Assembly: GCF_018070565.1 (NCBI RefSeq)
Contig: NZ_JAGPXL010000006.1
Span: 124,001 to 188,000, forward strand
Direction of reading: 5' to 3'
DNA length: 64,000 bases
Source of the DNA: Streptomyces sp. B93
Lineage (GTDB): Bacteria > Actinomycetota > Actinomycetes > Streptomycetales > Streptomycetaceae
Part shown: in pieces, positions 1-8,165 of the stretch
Layout: every line of letters starts with the position of its first letter
How positions within the stretch are numbered: the stretch's first letter is position 1
The notes under the pieces: generated by a model
What the model was told of the DNA's origin: nothing
The model's database searches: none
What the model saw: only the letters and a program-made list of their open reading frames with translations
Translations under genes and position numbers: made by a program

Positions 1-332
1 ACCTTCACACCCGCCTGGTGGCAGACCCAGTGCGGGTCGGGCCCCAGCTCTGGCTCGACCTCCAGGGCGTGCGGGTCGCCGGTGCCGCAGACCGGGCACA
101 GCGGCCAGCGGCCGTACCGCTCCAACAGGGCGTCCTGTACGTCCTGTGCGACCAGTCCGGCGAGGAACTCCGCGCCGTCCGGCCACTGCTCGACCCACCA
201 GCGCCGCTGCACGACGGACTCCTCCACCAGCGACACCACGTCCGCCTCGGCGACCTCACGCGCCACCAGATCGGCGAGCACGAGGGCGCGCGCGGCATGC
301 AGAGCCTGTTCCAGGGGGCTGATGGGGTCCAT
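1..332 (-). CDS. hypothetical protein, 3' end off the window
   Basis: The gene reads leftward and runs off the left edge, so only about 110 N-terminal residues are visible, starting MDPISPLEQALHAARALV. The first half looks helical and rich in Ala, Val and Glu. Further on a CPVC motif and a later Cys (HWVCHQAG) could form part of a small metal-binding knuckle. I do not recognise the family. It is divergent from the RpiR gene, and the roughly 55 bp between them hold the RpiR promoter. The ATG at 332 is the first start after that region. Confidence 0.65.
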   Translation of the reverse strand, partial: MDPISPLEQALHAARALVLADLVAREVAEADVVSLVEESVVQRRWWVEQWPDGAEFLAGLVAQDVQDALLERYGRWPLCPVCGTGDPHALEVEPELGPDPHWVCHQAGVK

Positions 333-351
333 GCACCTATTGTGCGCACTC

Positions 352-388
352 TTGACCAACGGACCGAACTGGAAATATTTTTCATATG
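352..388 (+). promoter_or_regulatory. promoter and putative RpiR operator before murR-like gene
   Basis: A -35-like TTGACC lies at 352-357 and a -10-like TATTTT at 376-381, with an 18-bp spacer. This places the transcription start close to the GTG at 388, i.e. a leaderless mRNA. GAAATATTTTTC (372-383) has GAAA/TTTC arms and overlaps the -10. RpiR regulators bind A/T-rich palindromes, so autoregulation is a reasonable inference. Confidence 0.5.
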
Positions 389-1332
389 TGAACCGCAACG
401 TGAAGGAAACTTTCGCGGAGGGGAAGCCCACGACCGCCCCGGCCCCGTCCCCTCCCGCCCCCGCAGCTCTCGCCGCCAAAGTACGTACCCTCGCCCCCTC
501 CATGACACGCTCCATGCAGCGCGTCGCCGAGGCCGTGGCGAACGACCCGGCGGGCTGCGCCGCCCTCACGGTCACCGGTCTCGCCGAACTCACCGGCACC
601 AGCGAGGCCACCGTCGTACGCACCGCCCGCCTCCTCGGCTACCCCGGCTACCGCGACCTGCGCCTCGCCCTCGCCGGCCTCGCCGCCCAGCAGCAGTCCG
701 GCCGCGCGCCCGCCATCACCACCGACATCGCCGTGGACGACCCCATCGCGGACGTGGTGGCGAAACTCGCCTACGACGAACAGCAGACCCTCGCCGACAC
801 CGCCGCGGGCCTCGACACCACCCAGCTCAGCGCCGCCGTCGCCGCCCTCGCCACCGCCCGCCGCACCGACGTCTACGGCATCGGCGCCTCCGGCCTCGTC
901 GCCCAGGACCTCACCCAGAAACTCCTGCGCATAGGCCTGATAGCGCACGCCCACAGCGATCCGCACCTCGCCGTCACCAACGCCGTACAACTGCGCGCCG
1001 GAGACGTCGCCATCGCCATCACCCACTCCGGCTCCACCGGCGACGTCATCGAGCCACTGCGGGTCGCCTTCGAACACGGCGCCACGACCGTCGCCATCAC
1101 CGGCCGCCCCGACTCCCCGGTCACCCAGTACGCCGACCACGTACTGACGACCGCGACCTCCCGGGAGACGGAACTGCGCCCCGCCGCGATGTCCTCCCGG
1201 ACCAGTCAGCTGCTGGTCGTGGACTGCCTGTTCGTGGGCGTCGCGCAGCGCACCTACGAGACGGCGGCCCCCGCCCTCTCCGCGTCCTACGAGGCGCTGG
1301 CCCACCGGCACCGGAGCGCACCGCGCGGCTGA
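388..1332 (+). CDS. RpiR/MurR-family transcriptional regulator
   Basis: This is a 314-residue regulator with an N-terminal helix-turn-helix (about residues 40-90, including ELTGTSEATVVRTARLLGYPGY) followed by a SIS sugar-phosphate domain (about 130-270, with YGIGASGLVAQDL and THSGSTGDVIEPL). Such proteins sense phosphosugars and control amino-sugar catabolism. It lies 48 bp before murQ in the same direction, so the likely ligand is MurNAc-6-P or GlcNAc-6-P. No ribosome-binding site precedes the GTG at 388, but a promoter 7 nt upstream suggests leaderless translation from there. GTG at 400 is the alternative start. Confidence 0.85.
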   Translation: MNRNVKETFAEGKPTTAPAPSPPAPAALAAKVRTLAPSMTRSMQRVAEAVANDPAGCAALTVTGLAELTGTSEATVVRTARLLGYPGYRDLRLALAGLAAQQQSGRAPAITTDIAVDDPIADVVAKLAYDEQQTLADTAAGLDTTQLSAAVAALATARRTDVYGIGASGLVAQDLTQKLLRIGLIAHAHSDPHLAVTNAVQLRAGDVAIAITHSGSTGDVIEPLRVAFEHGATTVAITGRPDSPVTQYADHVLTTATSRETELRPAAMSSRTSQLLVVDCLFVGVAQRTYETAAPALSASYEALAHRHRSAPRG

Positions 1333-1380
1333 GCCCCGTCGCACGTCACTGACACCCACGTCGAAGAGAGCCGCCTCTCC

Positions 1381-2322
1381 ATGACCTCATCCACCTCCGG
1401 CCCCCACGACCTGCGCGCCCAGTTGGAGACCCTGACCACCGAGGCCTTCCGCCCCGAACTCGCCGACATCGACCGCCTCCCCACCGTCGAGGTGGCACGG
1501 CTGATGAACGCCGAGGACGCGACCGTCCCCGCCGCCGTCGCCCGGCGCCTCCCCGAGATCGCCGCCGCCATCGACGCCACGGCCGACCGGATGAGCAGGG
1601 GCGGCCGCCTCATCTACGCGGGCGCGGGCACCGCGGGCCGCCTCGGCGTCCTCGACGCCTCCGAGTGCCCGCCCACCTTCAACACCGACCCCGGCCAGGT
1701 CCTCGGCCTCATCGCGGGCGGCCCCTCCGCCATGGTCACCTCCTCCGAGGGCGCCGAGGACTCCCGCGAACTCGCCGCCGCCGACCTGACCGCGATCGCC
1801 CTCACCGCCGACGACACGGTCGTGGGCGTCTCCGCGTCCGGCCGCACCCCCTACGCCGTGAGCGCGGTCGAACACGCCCGGACCCTCGGCGCGTTGACCA
1901 TCGGCCTCGCCTGCAACGAGCACAGCGCCCTCGCCTCCGCCGCCGACCACGGCATCGAGATCGTCACCGGCCCCGAACTGCTCACCGGCTCCACCCGCCT
2001 CAAGGCGGGCACGGCCCAGAAGCTCGTCCTCAACATGATCTCCACGATCACGATGATCCGCCTCGGCAAGACCTACGGAAACCTGATGGTCGACGTCCGC
2101 GCCTCCAACGCCAAGCTCCGCGCCCGCTCCCACCGCATCGTCGCCCTGGCAACCGGAGCCGACGACCCGGACATCGAGGCGGCCCTGACGGCGACCGACG
2201 GGGAGACGAAGAACGCGATCCTGGTCGTACTGGCGGGGATTGACGGGGAAACGGCAGCACGGCTGCTGCGCGACTCGGGGGGCAGGTTGCGGGAGGCGCT
2301 GGCGGTGGCGGTGGGCGGGTAG
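1381..2322 (+). CDS. murQ: N-acetylmuramic acid 6-phosphate etherase
   Basis: The 313-residue protein is full length for MurQ, which cleaves the lactyl ether of MurNAc-6-P to give GlcNAc-6-P and D-lactate during peptidoglycan recycling. The SIS-fold glycine-rich segment GRLIYAGAGTAGRLGVLDASE (about 68-88), the EGAEDS acid motif and GVSASGRTPY are typical. The C-terminal part holds the NLMVDVRASNAKLRARSHRI helix region of the family. It follows the RpiR regulator and is probably co-transcribed with it. The product GlcNAc-6-P would feed NagA, encoded at 22.2 kb. Confidence 0.95.
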   Translation: MTSSTSGPHDLRAQLETLTTEAFRPELADIDRLPTVEVARLMNAEDATVPAAVARRLPEIAAAIDATADRMSRGGRLIYAGAGTAGRLGVLDASECPPTFNTDPGQVLGLIAGGPSAMVTSSEGAEDSRELAAADLTAIALTADDTVVGVSASGRTPYAVSAVEHARTLGALTIGLACNEHSALASAADHGIEIVTGPELLTGSTRLKAGTAQKLVLNMISTITMIRLGKTYGNLMVDVRASNAKLRARSHRIVALATGADDPDIEAALTATDGETKNAILVVLAGIDGETAARLLRDSGGRLREALAVAVGG

Positions 2323-2401
2323 AGGGAGGGGTGGGGACGGAGACTGCCGGGGGGTGCTCGTGGTCAGGGCTGCTAGGGAGACGGACGACGACGGGATACG
2401 C

Positions 2402-2749
2402 ATGCCACGCCTGCGCCCGGCAGAGGTACTGGGCCGAGGGGCGGCATACGGCCTGGCGGCTTCCCTCACCCTCCTGATCAGCGCCCCGCTGCTCCCACCC
2501 GACGAGCGGCCGGACCACCTGTCGGCCATCAGCTTCCTCGCCCTGACCATCGGCCTGACCCTGCTCGTCATAGGGGCGTTCCTGTGGTGGTGCTGCCTCG
2601 GCGACATCCGCCGCTTCCGCGACTGGCGGACCCTCACCGGCCAGACCTCCGGCGTCACGGTCATCGCCCCCGCGTGCCTGCGCATCGGCGGCGTGACGCT
2701 GCCCCTGTCCCCCACGGCACTCCTCCTCACCCACCTGACCAGCGGCTGA
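2402..2749 (+). CDS. small predicted membrane protein
   Basis: A 115-residue protein with two hydrophobic segments: about residues 12-27 (AAYGLAASLTLLISAPLL) and 40-62 (ISFLALTIGLTLLVIGAFLWWCC). A short soluble tail follows, containing a DIRRFRDWRTL basic patch. No catalytic motif is visible and I do not recognise the family. The ATG at 2402 starts just before the first hydrophobic stretch; upstream in-frame GTG codons near 2360 are possible. Its 3' end overlaps the convergent gene by 23 bp. Confidence 0.6.
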   Translation: MPRLRPAEVLGRGAAYGLAASLTLLISAPLLPPDERPDHLSAISFLALTIGLTLLVIGAFLWWCCLGDIRRFRDWRTLTGQTSGVTVIAPACLRIGGVTLPLSPTALLLTHLTSG

Positions 2750-3104
2750 CCCGGTTCACCAACCGCACCTGCGCCCGCAACACCTCCTCCCGCCGAGCAG
2801 GCCGCAACACCTCCGGCGGACAGTCCCACTCACGCCCACCCCCGAGCGGCCGCACCTGCACGGACCTGCCGACGTGCCCCATGACCTCCCCCAGCCTGTC
2901 GTCCCGCTCGTCCACCACATAGCCGCCGACAACCGGCCACTCCCCACGCAGCGCCGACGCCAGCCGCTCGGCGACACGCGCGTTGCAACGCCCGAGATCG
3001 ACGAGCGCCGCATCGACCCGAAGCCCCGGCAGCACGACCCCGACCCCCCTGAGCGCCTTCTTCAGAACCACCAGAACCTCATCAGCCGACCGCACGCCCA
3101 CCAC
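2727..3104 (-). CDS. hypothetical protein
   Basis: About 125 residues, soluble, with the run GVVLPGLRVDAALVDLGRCNARVAERLASAL and a Trp-containing C-terminus. I do not recognise it. The GTG at 3104 is preferred because a GGAG (3113-3116) lies about 8 nt upstream; GTG at 3110 sits too close to it. It converges on the membrane-protein gene and stands divergent from the Scr1-type regulator. The sequence has coding-like codon bias but no diagnostic motif. Confidence 0.5.
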   Translation of the reverse strand: MVGVRSADEVLVVLKKALRGVGVVLPGLRVDAALVDLGRCNARVAERLASALRGEWPVVGGYVVDERDDRLGEVMGHVGRSVQVRPLGGGREWDCPPEVLRPARREEVLRAQVRLVNRVSRWSGG

Positions 3105-3216
3105 ACCCACCTCTCCACGCAGAGTTCACCGTTCACCACACAGCGTGTCGACAACCCCTCTAACCTGGCCATACGGGACGCCCCAACAACCTCCTCTGTC
3201 CGACCGGGAGTTGCAC

Positions 3217-4057
3217 ATGCCAGGACCGAAGGACCTCGACCCGTCCTCCTCCCCCCCGCGCGCTACTGGGAGCAGAACTCCGCCACGCCCGCGAGAAGAC
3301 AGGCCTCAGCCAGGAGGAACTGGGCCAACGACTGTTCGTCAGCGGCACGTTCATCGGCCAGCTGGAGGCGGGGACGCGACGGATGCAGCCGGAGTATGCG
3401 CGGATGCTGGATGAGGTGCTGGGGACGGAGGATTTCTTCCGCCGGAATTGCAGCGCGGCGGCCAAGTCCCGCTATCCCGAGCACTTCGCGGAAGCTGCGG
3501 AAGCGGAGGCGGTTGCCACGGAGATCCGGCAGTACGCTTCCACGCTGATCCCCGGACTCCTTCAGACACCGGCATACGCCCGCGCCGTCAACCGCGCTTA
3601 CGAGCCCACAGCACCGGAGGAGACGATCAGCGAGCGAACGGAAGCCCGGATGGCGCGGACGCGTCTGCTCGATGATCCAACCAAGCCGCTGTTGTGGGCC
3701 GTGATCGACGAAGCGGCACTGCGCCGGAAGACCGGTGGCCGAGCGGTGATGGCGGAGGCGTTGCACCGCATCGTGGACCTGGCCGGACAGAGCAGAGTCA
3801 TCGTGCAGGTCCTGACGTTCGACGCGGGAGCACACACCTCGATGGAGGGCTCCCTGAAGTTGATGGACTTCGAGGACGCCCCTCCCTTGGTCTACTTCGA
3901 GGGCGTCGGTACCGGACGCTTGGAGGACGACCCAGCCACCGTCACCCGCATGAGGTTCACCGTTGAACTCCTCACGGCCTCAGCCCTCTCGCCGCAGAAG
4001 TCCCTAGCCTTGATCGAGGCGTTGGCGCAGGATTACGCGCATGAGGAACATCCCTGA
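3217..4057 (+). pseudogene. Scr1-family XRE regulator (HTH + DUF5753), frameshifted in a C7 tract
   Basis: The ATG at 3217 has a good ribosome-binding site (GGGAG, 3206-3210) and begins MPGPKDLDPSSSP. The helix-turn-helix (TGLSQEELGQRLFVSGTFIG, then QLEAGTRR) and the long DUF5753 domain (QYASTLIPGLLQTPAYARAV and onward) are in another frame. Removing one C from the run of seven C at 3251-3257 joins both into one protein of about 280 residues. Without that correction the next in-frame ATG (3383) is inside the HTH. This could be a sequencing slip, a real lesion or phase variation. The gene overlaps the DUF397 partner, the usual arrangement of this family. Confidence 0.8.
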
Positions 4058-4247
4058 CTACGACTTCAGCGCAGCCGTCTGGCGCAAGTCCAGCCACAGC
4101 GGCGGAAGCGGCGGCGACTGCGTCGAGGTAGCCGAAGCCCACCCCACCCTCATCCCGGTCCGCGACTCCAAGAACCCCGACGGCCCGAAGCTCACCTTCC
4201 ACACAGAGCCCTGGTCAGCCTTCGTAACCAACCTCAAGCGCACGTAA
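4041..4247 (+). CDS. DUF397 small protein, partner of Scr1-type regulator
   Basis: A 68-residue protein with the DUF397 signature: AAVWRKSSHSGGSGGDCVEVAE, then IPVRDSKNPDGPKLTF and WSAF near the C-terminus. Family members are small cytoplasmic proteins encoded directly after HTH-DUF5753 regulators and are proposed to pair with them, in development or as an antitoxin/toxin-like couple. The ATG at 4041 lies 17 bp inside the regulator's 3' end, implying translational coupling. The regulator is frameshifted, so whether this gene is still expressed is uncertain. Confidence 0.88.
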   Translation: MRNIPDYDFSAAVWRKSSHSGGSGGDCVEVAEAHPTLIPVRDSKNPDGPKLTFHTEPWSAFVTNLKRT

Positions 4248-4258
4248 CTCCCAAGTGA

Positions 4259-4680
4259 CCGTTGGGGCCGCCCGCTTCTTTGCCAGTGTCGTGCTTCCAC
4301 GACCCGAGTAAAGGGCGCTCCGCTGTCGCTCCGCGTCGGCTGCGCCGATCGGCCTCCGGCCGACCCTTGACTCGGCTCGCTCCAGCCCGGGTAAGAAGCG
4401 AGCGGACGGCCCGGAAAGACGGGTGGCCAGGCCCGTTCTCCCTTCAGGTGGGCTGCGTGGTGGGCGTGGGTTGGGGGGCGCGTCGGCGCCTCGCCAGCAC
4501 GCCGGGCCGGCTCAGCGACCTGCGGCCCGGTGGGCGGTTGCGCGTCAGGTGGTCGGGAGCACGCCGGGGTCGGCTGAGCGTCCAGCGGCCGGTGGGCGGG
4601 GCGCGCCGGGTGAGTGGCGGCACGCCGGGAGGGCTCAACGGCCATCGACCCATGACGGGCGCGCACCCAGTGGTCGGGAG
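4259..4680. repeat. left arm of a large imperfect inverted repeat
   Basis: Positions 4259-4341 (83 bp) are a perfect reverse complement of 7215-7297. Positions 4363-4429 match the reverse complement of about 5696-5762 with a few mismatches. From 4497 onward come degenerate ~61-bp tandem units starting ACGCCGGG, with GGCTCAGCG and CGGTGGGCGG blocks, at about 4498, 4559 and 4620. The same units appear inverted at about 5440-5690. No plausible gene is seen here on either strand. Confidence 0.85.
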
Positions 4681-5439
4681 AACGCCGGGATCGGTTAAGC
4701 GTCTCTCGGCTGGTGGGTGGTGGGTGAGGAGACGCGGGTGGCAGTCGCCGAGCACGCTCGCTTCGGCGACCGACCGTCGGTGTCGGGTGCGCGCCGGGGG
4801 AGCGGGCCACACCGGGCAGGCTTGGCGACTAGGGGCCCGGTGTTCGGGGCGCGACAGGCGGTCGGGGCACGCCGGGATCGGTTCAGCGGCAGAAGGCCGG
4901 TGGAGGGCGGGTGGTGCGTGCGCGGTCCGTGGACGGGGTTACACCAGATCGGCTCAGCGACCATCGGAGGGGCCGGGCTGTGTGTGGGCGGGGGAAGCAC
5001 GGGGCGGGACCGGGACCTTGCCGGGATGGGCGGACCCTGGCCAGCAGGCAGGGGCTGACGGCCCTCACCCATCACGCAGACCTCACCGACCCCACAAGAC
5101 AGAGCCCCAGACGCCAATTGGCCTCTTTGACCCACACGCCCTCTGACCAAGCACGACATACGCCCAGGTCACAGAGGGTGGAGGCCAGACACTCCATGAG
5201 CCAAAGGCACCAATCGCCTCTTCAAGGGGCACTTATGAGGCTGATGTGACTCCAGAGGTCCGCCCTGCGATCCCAACAGCCACCTGCACCTCAGGCATCC
5301 CACTCCTCACAAGCTCCGACACAGACGCGGATACCGACACCGGCACGGACAGTGGGAGCGGCACCGGCGCCCCACAGCAGCGAGGCCCGTCGACCAAACA
5401 CCCGCCCCAACAAATCCACCCCGCCCACCAACCAGCAGG
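4681..5439. other. gene-free loop between the inverted-repeat arms
   Basis: Further, increasingly degenerate copies of the ~61-bp unit continue to about 5000. A less G-rich core (5050-5250) holds the GCCAATTGGC palindrome (5114-5123) and two related pieces, CAATTGGCCTCTTTGA (5116 on) and CAATCGCCTCTTCAAG (5211 on). Open frames here follow the repeat period and show no conserved domain, so I call no gene. Confidence 0.6.
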
Positions 5440-5771
5440 AGCCGCTGATCCCACCCGGCGCGCACCCCCACCGAGCACTGGCCGCTGAGCCGACCCCGGC
5501 GTGCCCCCACCAACCGGGCGCGCACCCGCCTCCGGCCGATAGCCGCCAAGCCAATCCCGGCGTGCCCCCGACCACCTAACGCGCAACCGCCCACCGGGCC
5601 GCAAGCCGCTGAGCCCACCCGGCGTCTGGCGAGGCGCCGACGCGCCCCCACAACCCCGGCCCACCACCCAACCCACCCGCATGGCCAACACGGCCCGGCC
5701 ACCCGTCTTTCCGGGCCGCTCGCTCGCTTCTCACCCGGGCTGGAGCGAGCCGAGTCAAGGGTGGCCCGTAG
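5440..5771. repeat. right arm of the inverted repeat, inner part
   Basis: This segment is the reverse-complement counterpart of the left arm: inverted ~61-bp units at about 5440-5690, then a block at about 5696-5762 matching 4363-4429. It stops abruptly at the IS insertion point; the outer remainder of the arm resumes at 7203. Confidence 0.82.
5764..5771. repeat. 8-bp target-site duplication, left copy
   Basis: GCCCGTAG lies directly before the left inverted terminal repeat and recurs at 7195-7202 directly after the right one. This length is normal for IS256-family insertions. Confidence 0.9.
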
Positions 5772-5802
5772 GATGGCGTCCCGCCGAGTGGTGTAATCAG
5801 TC
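5772..5802. repeat. IS left terminal inverted repeat
   Basis: 31 bp beginning GATGGCGTCCCGCCGAGTGG. The transposase stop codon (5797-5799) lies inside it. Confidence 0.88.
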
Positions 5803-7036
5803 GAGCTCGCTTGGTTCCGCTTCGGCGGGGATCTGCCGTTGCGGGGTCGGCTTGTCGGTGAAGAGCTCGGCCATGGAGCCTTCGGAGAGGTAGCGGCGGT
5901 CGAAGACCTGCCACTCATCGTGGAGTTCGGCTAGGACCGCGGCGGCGAGCCGGTCGAGGGCGGCGGGGTTGGGAAAGACCTGGACGACGTCGGCCCGCCG
6001 TTTGATCTCCCGGTTCAGCCGCTCCAGCGGATTCGTCGACCAGATCTTCTTCCAGTGCGCCGGCGGGAAGTCTGCGAACGCCGTGATGTCTCCGGCCGCC
6101 TCCAGCAGCATGGTCCTGACCGGAGGGAACTGCCGTCCGAGCATGTCGGCCACGACATCCAGCTGGCTGCGGACCTGCTCGGCGGTGGTCTGCGCGAAGA
6201 TCGTGCGGATGGTCGCGGCGACCATCTCCGCCGAGCCCTTTTCGATCACGGAAAAGACGTCGCGGACGAAGTGGACCCGGCACCTTTGCCAGGCCGAGCC
6301 GAGGAATACGGTGCGGATCGCAGCCACCAGCCCGCTGTGGCTGTCGGAGATCACCAGCTGGACGTTCTCCAGGCCGCGGGCCCGCAGCGAGCGCAGGAAC
6401 TTCGTCCAGAACGGCTTCGACTCGCTGTCGCCGACCATCAGCCCGAGGATCTCGCGGTGGCCGGTAGCGGAGATGCCGGTGGCGATGACCACGGCCTGCG
6501 AGACGATCCGGTGATTCACGCGGGCCTTGCAGTAGGTCGCGTCCAGGAAGACGTAGGGGAACACGGTGTGATCCAGCGGCCGCTCCTTGAACGCGGTCAG
6601 TTCCTCGTCCAGCTCACCGCAGATCCGGGAGACCTCCGACTTGGAGATGCCGCTGTCCGCACCGAGTGCTTTGACCAGGTCATCGACCGAGCGGGTCGAG
6701 ACGCCGTGCACGTATGCCTCCATGACCACGGCGAACAGGGTCCGGTCGATGCGCCGGCGCCGCTCGAGCAGCGAGGGGAAGAACGATCCGGTCCGCACCT
6801 TGGGGATCTTCAGGTCCAGATCGCCGGCCTGCGTGGTCAGCAGCCTCTCGCGGTGTCCGTTGCGCCAGGTGGTGCGCTCGCCAGAGTGCTCACGCGGGGC
6901 GGCCCCGATGGCCTCGGTCGCCTCGGCCTCGATGAGTTCCTGCAGGATGCTCGCACAGCGACCTGATCGTCTCAACACCGTCGGCCGTACGTATCGACTC
7001 CAGCAGCCGCAACAGGTCAGACTGGGACAAGGCCAT
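5797..7036 (-). pseudogene. IS256-type (Mutator) transposase with N-terminal frameshift
   Basis: Translation should start at ATG 7036, which has an excellent GGAGGAGG site (7041-7050) and gives MALSQSDLLRLLESIRTADG. This frame reaches SLCE and then loses register near 6947-6952. The rest (ILQELIEAEATEAIGAAPRE onward) is in the next frame. A 2-nt deletion, or a 1-nt insertion, accounts for it. The catalytic DDE residues are intact: VFLDATYCKARV, LVISDSHSGL and NPLERLNREIKRR. The copy is therefore probably inactive unless ribosomal frameshifting or a sequencing error is involved. Length otherwise fits the family (about 413 residues). Confidence 0.88.
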
Positions 7037-7163
7037 CGCGTCCTCCTCCGGTTGAACTGGCCGTTCACCAGAGAGACTTGCGCGATGGCCTGCCCTTGTT
7101 CAGGGAGCAATGACCGACAGCGGATGCACGCCCCGGGCAGAGTTCCGCGCATTCCGCAGCCCT

Positions 7164-7194
7164 GACCGGCTACACCACTCGGCGGGACACCATC
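7164..7194. repeat. IS right terminal inverted repeat
   Basis: Reverse complement of the left end with four mismatches; its outer end is CCATC at 7190-7194. Confidence 0.88.
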
Positions 7195-7202
7195 GCCCGT
7201 AG
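7195..7202. repeat. 8-bp target-site duplication, right copy
   Basis: GCCCGTAG, identical to 5764-5771, directly abutting the right end of the IS. Confidence 0.9.
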
Positions 7203-7297
7203 GGCCATCGCCGAAGCCGACGCGGAGCGACAGCGGAGCGCCCTTTACTCGGGTCGTGGAAGCACGACACTGGCAAAGAAGCGGGCGGCCCCAACGG
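7203..7297. repeat. right arm of the inverted repeat, outer part
   Basis: 7215-7297 is an exact 83-bp reverse complement of 4259-4341. It is the distal piece of the right arm, displaced from 5771 by the IS. From 7298 to 7503 I see no gene. Confidence 0.9.
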
Positions 7298-7503
7298 CGA
7301 CTTCGCAGCCGTACGCTCACCCGACCCACCACCTCTCACAGCAACTCACCCTCCACGACGCCTGGTCTCCGCCCCTGTGACATGGGCGGGTGTCTTGCCC
7401 CAGCCTCGCGGCTCCCGTACTCACCTCGTCCTGGTCGGGAGAGGGCTGGCGGATGAGTCGGCGTACTCATGTGCCGGGGCGCCGTGGGTCACACCATGGG
7501 GTC

Positions 7504-7522
7504 AGTGAACAGCGCGTTCACT
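7504..7522. promoter_or_regulatory. perfect palindrome before the DUF5707 gene
   Basis: AGTGAAC and GTTCACT flank a 5-bp centre (AGCGC), 30 bp before the start codon. The position would suit a repressor operator, but no cognate regulator is adjacent. Confidence 0.4.
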
Positions 7523-7552
7523 CGCTGACTCAGCTTCTCTCAGGGGGATTCC

Positions 7553-8026
7553 ATGTCCGCACGTCTGCTGGTCTCTTCGCTCGCCGGTGTCGCCGTACTG
7601 GGCGGCGCGGCGGCCGCCACCTTCGCTCTGGTCGGGTCGGCCGACGCCGCTCCTTCGCGACCGACGATCGAGAAGGCCTCGGCCACCTCGGTGGTGGTGG
7701 GGACGCCGGGGACCGACACCTTCACGTTCACGGCGACCATGGCCGATGACTCCGGCATCAAGGGCGTGAAGGTGCTGCCCTGGCCGAAGAGTTCCAAGCT
7801 CGACCCCACGGCCGCCGAGATGGAGCACGCGGAGAGCGCCACCTGCAAGGCCACCTCGGAAACGACCTCGGTCTGCACCTACACCCTGCCGATGGACGCA
7901 CAGGAGGACGCCGCCGGCATGCCCTCCGGCACCTGGAACATGGCGGTCCTGGTCACCGCAGAGGACGGCGACACGACCTACTCCGCCCAGGCCACCACCT
8001 TCACGGTGACGCACAACGAGGGCTGA
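7553..8026 (+). CDS. secreted DUF5707-type protein
   Basis: 157 residues with a clear Sec signal peptide (MSARLLVSSLAGVAVLGGAA, cleavage near ADAAPS at about residue 33). A mature domain follows that looks like a beta-sandwich: VVVGTPGTDTFTFTATMADD and an alternating hydrophobic pattern. Two Cys residues (SATCKATSETTSVCTYTL) could form a disulfide. The start has a good GGGGG site. Function is unknown; Streptomyces genomes carry several such small exported proteins. It stands alone after the IS-disrupted repeat region. Confidence 0.8.
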   Translation: MSARLLVSSLAGVAVLGGAAAATFALVGSADAAPSRPTIEKASATSVVVGTPGTDTFTFTATMADDSGIKGVKVLPWPKSSKLDPTAAEMEHAESATCKATSETTSVCTYTLPMDAQEDAAGMPSGTWNMAVLVTAEDGDTTYSAQATTFTVTHNEG

Positions 8027-8165
8027 CCAACACAGCCCACAGCCCACAGCCCACGGCCCACCCAACCCCAGCCCCCTCCGGCCAAGGCGGACAGGATCTG
8101 ACCTACTCGACGCCTACCGTCATGTCTCGACCGACGGAAGAAAACTCTCCACGGAGGACAAGGCC

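Larger units (their letters stand above)
5772..7194 (-). mobile_element. IS256-family insertion sequence, 1423 bp
   Basis: The element is bounded by 31-bp terminal inverted repeats (5772-5802 and 7164-7194, 27 of 31 matching, sharing GTCCCGCCGAGTGGTGTA). An 8-bp direct repeat GCCCGTAG flanks it. It carries a single transposase gene on the minus strand. Its size and ends fit IS256. It has inserted into the right arm of the large inverted repeat: removing it together with one target copy rejoins the arm so that it matches the left arm again. Confidence 0.93.

Noticed and set aside
4262..5146. 294-residue frame through the inverted-repeat region
   Set aside because: It follows the ~61-bp repeat with Arg/Gly-rich low complexity, has no ribosome-binding site and no conserved domain.
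5797..7332. 511-residue transposase starting outside the IS
   Set aside because: The extra N-terminus would come from flanking inverted-repeat DNA; the true start (ATG 7036) is inside the element in another frame.
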